Shown here piece by piece: positions 1 through 4,172 of a stretch of DNA of 5,909 nt (position 1 is its first letter; each line of letters begins with the position of its first letter). The notes under the pieces were generated by a model, which ran no database searches, was not told the origin of the DNA, and was given only the letters and a program-made list of their open reading frames with translations. Both the position numbers and the translations under genes were made by a program. This DNA comes from Candidatus Jordarchaeum madagascarense. Its GTDB lineage: Archaea; Asgardarchaeota; Jordiarchaeia; Jordiarchaeales; Jordiarchaeaceae. The stretch is taken from NCBI GenBank assembly GCA_019056875.1, contig DXJA01000202.1:1-5909 (forward strand), written 5' to 3'.

Positions 1-1185
1 GTTGGACACAGCGCTCCCAGACAAATCATCACCCACACAACCAGCACCCAGAAAATACCCCGCAACCGAACAGTTAACCGCATCATTCCCAAACAAATCA
101 TTATCACTAGAACTAGCATTCACGTAGAAGCCATACTCGCTGTTAACCGCAACATTACCAGTAAGATTATTATTCGAACTAGAATCAAGCCAAAAACCAT
201 AGTCCTCAAAGATGTGATGTGTGTTATTTATAGCAACGTTACCAGTAAGATTATTATTATTCGCATTACTAGTCAGCACGAAACCATGCCAGTTATCTAT
301 AGCAGTATTACCAATAAGAGTGTTATTCAAGGTGAAGCTGGAGTCCAGCCAGAAACCATACCTATTATTATTAGAAGCTGTGTTACCGATAAGAACGTTG
401 TCAGAACTATCTCCCAAATAGAAGCCAGAACCAACTGTTTGGCTGTTCATGACATTATTACCCGTAAAATTATTATTGGAACTATAGTACACTTCGATGC
501 CGGACCATTCACTATACATGATGCTATTATTCCTAATCGTATTATAATGCGCATAGTATAACGCAAGCCCTACATAGTTGTTTAAAAATGTGTTATTCTC
601 AATAATTGTGTTATTAGCGTTTATCCATAGACCAAAATTATTAAAATTACTAGGCCAAGGAAACACATCATAACCACAATAATGCATTTCACTATTATTC
701 ATCTGAAAAGTGGCACCACTCTTCACCCAGAAAAGAAAACTATAATCAGTATCATAAGCCGTAATATTCGAAGCATCACCCTTAGTGGCAGGGTCTCCAT
801 CAGTATCCTTAATGTATAAGGCTCCACCACTTTGAACCTCTATACGGTGCTCACCATCAGAAGAGCAGTTCACCATCAGAGTAACGTTAATAAGCATCAA
901 GCTCCCCCCGCTCTCAATGGTCAGGTTCCCATCAAGAACAATCGTAACACTCTCATTAACCCAGGACTCACCACTCCCAATAACCGTATCTCCCCAAACC
1001 TCATCCGCCTTTGACACCACAGATTGATTCAGAGCAGGGCTCCCAAACCAAAAAGTCTGATACCAAAGCGGATACACCCCCTGATTCTGACCCTGAACCG
1101 CCACAACCGAGAGAGCCGGAACCAATAGGAAAACAGCAACCAGAACCACAACCCTGAAAACTCTTTTTCTCCCGTTTCCTCTCAT
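1..1185 (-). CDS. Secreted NosD-like right-handed beta-helix protein, N-terminal part (3' end outside window)
   Basis: The frame is open for 395 codons from an ATG at 1185 to the left edge with no stop, so the C-terminus is missing. Residues 1-32 form a Sec-type signal peptide: a basic start (MRGNGRKR), a hydrophobic core at about 12-30, then a polar stretch from 31. Residues 35-180 are a non-repetitive beta-rich region. From about 183 onward the protein is built of degenerate units of about 23-28 residues of the type YGFWLDSSxNNNLTGNxAxN, the Asn-ladder pattern of NosD/PbH1 right-handed beta-helices. Many N-X-S/T sequons (for example N77, N87, N100, N106, N140) would allow surface N-glycosylation. 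Such proteins are usually exported, and some bind or cleave carbohydrate; no catalytic residues can be assigned here. The C-terminal anchor, if any, is out of view. The start is supported by the signal peptide and by GGTGGGAT five bases upstream (1191-1198). The family call is solid; the function is unknown. Confidence 0.85.
   Translation of the reverse strand, partial: MRGNGRKRVFRVVVLVAVFLLVPALSVVAVQGQNQGVYPLWYQTFWFGSPALNQSVVSKADEVWGDTVIGSGESWVNESVTIVLDGNLTIESGGSLMLINVTLMVNCSSDGEHRIEVQSGGALYIKDTDGDPATKGDASNITAYDTDYSFLFWVKSGATFQMNNSEMHYCGYDVFPWPSNFNNFGLWINANNTIIENNTFLNNYVGLALYYAHYNTIRNNSIMYSEWSGIEVYYSSNNNFTGNNVMNSQTVGSGFYLGDSSDNVLIGNTASNNNRYGFWLDSSFTLNNTLIGNTAIDNWHGFVLTSNANNNNLTGNVAINNTHHIFEDYGFWLDSSSNNNLTGNVAVNSEYGFYVNASSSDNDLFGNDAVNCSVAGYFLGAGCVGDDLSGSAVSN
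155..258 (-). repeat. DNA-level repeat inside the beta-helix coding region
   Basis: An identical 20-base segment occurs at 155-174 and 239-258, exactly 84 bases (28 codons) apart. It encodes the NNNLTGN core of two successive beta-helix coils. Diverged copies with the same spacing logic continue to about 420. Identity at the DNA level suggests that coils were gained by tandem duplication or homogenised by recombination. Confidence 0.7.
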
Positions 1186-1238
1186 AACCAATCCCACCAA
1201 TTCAAGTCCAACACTGTAAACAATATGAATGTTTCAAA

Positions 1239-1259
1239 TATTTAAAACCCACATATAAA
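1239..1259 (-). promoter_or_regulatory. Candidate archaeal promoter of the beta-helix gene
   Basis: On the minus strand this stretch reads as two overlapping TATA-like elements, TTTATATG (1252-1259) and TTTTAAATA (1239-1247). Initiation about 25 bases downstream would give a leader of roughly 30-45 bases before the ATG at 1185. The choice between the two boxes is not possible by eye. Confidence 0.45.
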
Positions 1260-1518
1260 AATTACTACCAAAATAGAACATCTAAATCTTGATCTTTTTG
1301 CCGATGTGACTTTTGATTTCAGCGCGCTCACCGATTATATCCCGGGACTCTACGGAGATGACTACGACTACATCGCGAATTATATTACCCACTACGTGTA
1401 CGGAGTTTACTAGTTATTAATAGTCGCGGGAATGTGGTCTATTTTAATGTTCTTCCTGCTTGTTGATGCCAAGTATATATATTCAATTCCACATATTCTT
1501 ATACGGAGTCACCTTTAG
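1246..1518 (+). pseudogene. Probable gene remnant with an in-frame TAG
   Basis: After a TAA at 1243 one frame is open to a TAG at 1411-1413 and then, in the same frame, to a second TAG at 1516-1518. The first part has no ATG and gives 55 residues ending in a Tyr-rich stretch (including DYIPGLYGDDYDY). Its codons mostly end in C or T and it is clearly richer in GC than its surroundings, as a real coding tail would be. The part after the first TAG begins with a hydrophobic run (LLIVAGMWSILMFFLLVDA) that could be a membrane segment. There is no ribosome site and the N-terminus is missing, so I read it as the 3' piece of a decayed or truncated gene, either ending at 1413 or broken there by a nonsense mutation. 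I do not recognise the family. A chance open frame is the main alternative. Confidence 0.35.
1474..1481 (+). promoter_or_regulatory. TATA box of the HEAT-repeat gene
   Basis: TATATATA preceded by the purines AAG lies 109 bases before the ATG at 1591. Initiation about 25 bases downstream, near 1505, would give a leader of roughly 85 bases. It is the strongest TATA-like element between the gene remnant and the HEAT gene. Confidence 0.5.
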
Positions 1519-1576
1519 CTATTTATTACTGTCATGTAGAGAGGGGTGACAAACATTTTACTGAATACTGAATGTT

Positions 1577-1582
1577 GAGGAG
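1577..1582 (+). promoter_or_regulatory. Ribosome binding site of the HEAT-repeat gene
   Basis: GAGGAG lies eight bases before the ATG at 1591, ideal spacing for pairing with the archaeal 16S rRNA 3' end. In-frame stops at 1534-1536 and 1576-1578 exclude a start further upstream. Confidence 0.8.
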
Positions 1583-1590
1583 AAAAGAAG

Positions 1591-2703
1591 ATGGCGGAAC
1601 AACACATTCAAGAGCTAAAACATGAAGATCCTAATGTTCGAGAACGAGCAGCAAGCGCGCTGGGAAAGATAAAAGATGAGAGAGCGGTTGGGCCGCTGAT
1701 ACAAGCGCTAAAAGACGAAGACTGGAAGGTTCGTAGTGTTGCGGCTTGGTCTCTTGGGGTTATGCGGGATAGGCGCGCGGTGGAACCCCTGTTACAAGCA
1801 TTAAAAGATGAATATGAATCGGTTCGCTACAACGCGTTGTCGGCTCTTGGAAAGATGGTTGATGAACGGGATGTGATAGCGGTGGAGCCATTGTTACAAT
1901 TACTGAAGGATAAAGACTGGAGAGTTCGGAGTGGAGCAACATTAGCTCTTGGTAAGATAAGGGATAAGCGGGCTTTGGAACCACTGATGCAAAAATTTGC
2001 GGAGGTTCCAAATTCAGCGGTGGCGCGGGCTCTCGGAGAGCTGGGGGATGAGAGTTCGGTGGAACCCTTGATAAGGGTACTTGAGGAGGAGTATAATGAA
2101 GATATATTGACTGCTGCTGCGGTTGCTCTTGGAAAGATGAGGGACGTTAGGGCGGTGGAACCGCTAATACTGAAACTAAGAAGTATGCATTCGGGTGCGC
2201 GGGAAGGAGCAGCGTGGGCCCTTGGAAATATAGGGGATGTGCGTGCGGTGGAGCCTCTTATCCAAACACTGGACGACATAGATGAGGGTGTTCGGAAAGA
2301 TACGGTGTGGGCTCTTGGACGGCTGGGGGATGTGCGTGCGGTGGAGCCACTTAAACAGGCACTAAAGGATGGATATAGTCAAGTTCGAAGGGAAGCGGTT
2401 GAAGCTCTCGGAAAGATAAAGGATGTAAGGGCGGTAAACTCCTTAATTAGGGTGGTTCTAAATAGGGAGGAAAAAGTAGATGTCAGGATGGAAGCGATAC
2501 GGGCTCTTGGGGGGATGGGGGATGAGAGGGCACTAGAACCCTTGAATGAGATTCTAGGTGAAGAATATTTTCAAACTCCCGAAGGAAGATATAATCCGGA
2601 TGTACGCATTGACGAGCAAGACATATGGGACGAGGAATCTCACATTCACGAAGAAATGGTGGAAGTTATAAGAGACGCCATACGGCGAATCGAGCAACCA
2701 TAA
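1591..2703 (+). CDS. HEAT-repeat (PBS-lyase type) protein
   Basis: A complete 370-residue protein made almost wholly of HEAT-like units of about 31 residues with the consensus EPLIQALKDxxxxVRxxAxxALGKIxDxRAV. I count units starting near residues 3, 34, 65, 99, 130, 158, 190, 221, 252, 283 and 316. Unit 3 carries three extra residues (the VIAV region near 95-98), and unit 5 is three residues short and lacks the usual VR pair. The last unit (316-370) is acidic and degenerate and looks like a C-terminal cap. There is no signal peptide or membrane segment, so a cytoplasmic superhelical scaffold is expected. PBS-lyase HEAT proteins in general mediate protein-protein contacts; the name comes from phycobilin lyases, and nothing here suggests bilin chemistry. 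The gene stands alone, divergent from the beta-helix gene and convergent with the slipin gene. The partner is unknown. Confidence 0.92.
   Translation: MAEQHIQELKHEDPNVRERAASALGKIKDERAVGPLIQALKDEDWKVRSVAAWSLGVMRDRRAVEPLLQALKDEYESVRYNALSALGKMVDERDVIAVEPLLQLLKDKDWRVRSGATLALGKIRDKRALEPLMQKFAEVPNSAVARALGELGDESSVEPLIRVLEEEYNEDILTAAAVALGKMRDVRAVEPLILKLRSMHSGAREGAAWALGNIGDVRAVEPLIQTLDDIDEGVRKDTVWALGRLGDVRAVEPLKQALKDGYSQVRREAVEALGKIKDVRAVNSLIRVVLNREEKVDVRMEAIRALGGMGDERALEPLNEILGEEYFQTPEGRYNPDVRIDEQDIWDEESHIHEEMVEVIRDAIRRIEQP
2233..2348 (+). repeat. Identical DNA blocks within adjacent HEAT units
   Basis: The same 23 bases occur at 2233-2255 and 2326-2348, 93 bases (31 codons, one HEAT unit) apart, coding for GDVRAVEP in both. 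Silent-site identity across the block, in contrast with the more varied codons of the earlier units, points to a recent unit duplication or gene conversion in this part of the array. Confidence 0.7.
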
Positions 2704-2746
2704 CTTCCAATAGAAAACCTTTTATTAGTTAAGGAATTTATATATT

Positions 2747-2788
2747 AAAAAAGGTGTTGATTAGGGCATTTTTCAGTTTTGCCTAATC
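2747..2788. terminator. Bidirectional terminator between convergent genes
   Basis: GATTAGGGCA (2759-2768) and TGCCTAATC (2780-2788) can form a nine-pair stem with one bulged G and an 11-base loop. On the minus strand it is followed after six bases by six Ts (2752-2747), and on the plus strand by T-rich DNA (TTTTAGATTTT). Archaeal termination depends mainly on T tracts, so the flanking Ts may matter more than the stem. It lies 55 bases after the HEAT gene stop and 31 bases after the slipin stop. Confidence 0.5.
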
Positions 2789-2819
2789 CGGTTTTAGATT
2801 TTGAATATTAATTAACGCA

Positions 2820-3821
2820 TTATATTGGATTTTCGAGTTTTTTCTCTGGTGTCTTATTTTTTCTTGGTTTTTCGTCTCCCGGGTTTGAACTTGTGCCACC
2901 GAATATTTTTCCAACCTGTCCGGTGATGTTTAGCAGTTCAGTGGGTATTACGTATTTCCTTGAACTTCCTGAAGCCATATTTCTGAGCGTTTCTAGGTAT
3001 TGTATTCCCAATGTTTTGCTGTCGATGCTTTTTGCCACGTTATAAATGGTGTCTAGAGCCTTTGAGTAGCCCTCGGCTTTGAGGATGGATGCCTGTCTTT
3101 TTGCTTCTGCTCGTAGTATGAGGGCCTTCTTTGTCGCTTCTGCTTTAACGATAATTGATTTCTTCGTTCCCTCTGCTGTTTTTATGGAGGCTACTCTTGT
3201 GCCATCGGCTTCTGTCACGGTGGCTCTTCTCATTCTCTCTGCTTCCATTTGTTTTATCATCGCCTCAAGTACTTGTGATGGGGGCAGAATTTCACGAATC
3301 TCGACGCTTGTAACCTTCATTCCCCATCGATTCGTAACCTCGTCTAGTTTATCCCTTAGAATGTTATTGATTCGTTCACGCTCGGCTAAAACCTCATCCA
3401 GATTAATGTCACCCACCACTGATCTCAGAGTGGTTTGCGACAAGCCCACAGCAGCACCCTTCCAGTCTGCAACCTTAACAATCGAATCATAAGCATCCAT
3501 CACCCGGTGATAAATAAGGACATCGATTTCTAAGGGTGAATTATCCTTTGTTATGCATTTCTGTCTTGGTACGTCGAAGTAGTTTTCTCTCAGGTCTACT
3601 TTGGTTGCTCGGTCGATTATGGGTATTATGTATAGGAGTCCTGGTCCCTTTGCTCCTGGTAGTGCTCTTCCCAGCCTGAAAATTACGGCTCTTTCGTATT
3701 CGCGGTATACTCGGAGTCCACTCACCAGTATTAGTAGGGTGAGTATCATGACTATCATTATTGCGATTATTATTGGGTTTTCGAATGGAGACGTTTGAAA
3801 TTGTAATGCGTTTATTAGCAT
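2820..3821 (-). CDS. Slipin (stomatin/SPFH-family membrane protein)
   Basis: From the ATG at 3821 this is a complete 333-residue protein. Residues 17-36 are one strongly hydrophobic segment that anchors the N-terminus. Residues 36-178 form the SPFH/band-7 domain, with the stomatin-like stretch REYERAVIFRLGR and the LPGAKGPGL turn (54-62) followed by IPIID. Residues 183-265 are an Ala/Glu/Lys-rich coiled coil containing four tandem 11-residue units (209-252) with AE at fixed positions, as in other stomatins. A short hydrophobic C-terminal region (about 288-308) and a charged, Lys/Pro-rich tail of about 25 residues follow. Slipins oligomerise on membranes and organise microdomains; in archaea they are often linked to an NfeD-type protein and its membrane protease. 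No NfeD gene adjoins here, as the neighbours are convergent or divergent. The longer tail is the main difference from the roughly 260-residue archaeal p-stomatins. The family call is firm; the cellular role is inferred. Confidence 0.93.
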   Translation of the reverse strand: MLINALQFQTSPFENPIIIAIMIVMILTLLILVSGLRVYREYERAVIFRLGRALPGAKGPGLLYIIPIIDRATKVDLRENYFDVPRQKCITKDNSPLEIDVLIYHRVMDAYDSIVKVADWKGAAVGLSQTTLRSVVGDINLDEVLAERERINNILRDKLDEVTNRWGMKVTSVEIREILPPSQVLEAMIKQMEAERMRRATVTEADGTRVASIKTAEGTKKSIIVKAEATKKALILRAEAKRQASILKAEGYSKALDTIYNVAKSIDSKTLGIQYLETLRNMASGSSRKYVIPTELLNITGQVGKIFGGTSSNPGDEKPRKNKTPEKKLENPI

Positions 3822-3824
3822 TTT

Positions 3825-3834
3825 CTCCTCTCCC
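3825..3834 (-). promoter_or_regulatory. Ribosome binding site that fixes the slipin start
   Basis: The minus strand reads GGGAGAGGAG directly ahead of the ATG at 3821. An in-frame ATG five codons upstream (3836) overlaps this purine run and has no ribosome site of its own (the bases before it are A/C-rich), so the shorter 333-residue form is preferred over the 338-residue form. Confidence 0.7.
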
Positions 3835-3879
3835 ATATGTTTGTTGCTTTTATTCTGATTTTTATAATTCTCTATCGGG

Positions 3880-3887
3880 CTTTTAAA
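3880..3887 (-). promoter_or_regulatory. Candidate TATA box of the slipin gene
   Basis: On the minus strand this reads TTTAAAAG, preceded by AAAGA, a BRE-like purine run. Initiation about 25 bases on, near 3855, gives a leader of about 35 bases. A second element (TTATAAAAA, near 3859-3867) lies closer to the gene and cannot be excluded. Confidence 0.45.
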
Positions 3888-4099
3888 TCTTTATAATTAT
3901 GCATTGGCAAACACTTCTTAATGTATATTTTCAATTAAGATGATACTGCTGTAATTGGATTATCCCAGTGTTGGTAGCTCTTGATTTATGGGCAGTATTT
4001 TAGGATAGGAGTTATATTAGGGACAGATCTATGTCGAATTTGAGCTTAATTTGGGCGTTATCTGTGAAGAATAGTTTTTAAATTTGTTTTGCCATAGCG

Positions 4100-4108
4100 T
4101 TTAAAAAG
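4100..4108 (+). promoter_or_regulatory. TATA box of the amidohydrolase-like gene
   Basis: TTTAAAAAG lies about 65-70 bases before the TTG start at 4173. Initiation would fall near 4130, giving a leader of about 40 bases. A weaker TTTTTAAATTTG element sits upstream at about 4075-4086. Confidence 0.5.
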
Positions 4109-4115
4109 TACTTTT
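4104..4115. promoter_or_regulatory. 12-bp perfect palindrome overlapping the TATA box (possible operator)
   Basis: AAAAGTACTTTT is a perfect inverted repeat that shares five bases with the 3' end of the TATA-like element. A dimeric repressor bound here would block TBP/TFB or polymerase entry. In AT-rich DNA a 12-bp palindrome can arise by chance, so this remains a candidate. Confidence 0.3.
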
Positions 4116-4140
4116 ACAATGTTATTATTGTAGTTTTTTT
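4115..4140 (+). terminator. Weak hairpin and T7 tract in the leader
   Basis: TACAAT (4115-4120) and ATTGTA (4127-4132) can pair around a six-base loop, followed by G and seven Ts (4134-4140). It sits at or just after the expected transcription start of the right-hand gene. It could stop leftover upstream transcription or act as an attenuator, but the stem is short and A/T-only. Confidence 0.25.
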
Positions 4141-4159
4141 ACTTGAACTAGGCGACTTA

Positions 4160-4164
4160 GAGGT
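4160..4164 (+). promoter_or_regulatory. Ribosome binding site that selects a TTG start
   Basis: GAGGT ends eight bases before TTG at 4173. The frame's upstream stop TAA (4164-4166) excludes any earlier start. The alternatives GTG 4182 and TTG 4206 have poor spacing, and ATG 4236 would remove the conserved Asp and the first His of the HxH motif. Confidence 0.6.
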
Positions 4165-4172
4165 AAAGGACA

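Larger units (their letters stand above)
1186..1590. other. Intergenic region between divergent beta-helix and HEAT-repeat genes
   Basis: This stretch of about 400 bases separates two divergent genes. Its left part carries the AT-rich promoter of the beta-helix gene. Its middle holds a probable gene remnant with higher GC and coding-like codon use. Its right part holds the promoter and ribosome site of the HEAT-repeat gene. A second purine-rich, ribosome-site-like element (GAGGGGTGA, 1541-1549) is not followed by any usable reading frame. I see no tRNA, CRISPR or insertion-sequence ends. Confidence 0.6.
3822..4172. other. Divergent promoter region between slipin and amidohydrolase-like genes
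   Basis: This stretch of about 350 bases is AT-rich and holds leftward TATA-like elements near 3860-3895, a rightward TATA box with a palindrome at 4100-4115, a T7 tract at 4134-4140 and the ribosome site at 4160. The centre (about 3910-4070) shows only short, unsupported reading frames and no RNA gene that I can recognise. An open frame on the minus strand across 4125-4343 overlaps these signals and the start of the right-hand gene, and is treated as spurious. Confidence 0.6.

Noticed and set aside
214..561. Plus-strand open frame of 115 residues
   Set aside because: It is antisense to the beta-helix coding region and its Ile-rich product is the complement of the Asn-rich AAT/AAC repeats.
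832..1014. Plus-strand open frame of 60 residues
   Set aside because: It lies opposite the conserved N-terminal part of the beta-helix gene and has no ribosome site.
1432..1518. Stand-alone 28-codon membrane peptide beginning at ATG 1432
   Set aside because: There is no ribosome site before the ATG and the promoter of the next gene lies inside it. It is better treated as part of the remnant frame.
1827..2279. Minus-strand open frame of 150 residues
   Set aside because: It is a shadow of the HEAT repeats; its Ser/Ala/Pro-rich product mirrors the repeated codons on the other strand.
3079..3492. Plus-strand open frame of 137 residues
   Set aside because: It lies opposite the slipin SPFH/coiled-coil region, where the sense protein is clearly conserved.
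3930..4010. Possible small RNA in the divergent spacer
   Set aside because: No tRNA cloverleaf, C/D-box pair or stable stem could be found by eye.
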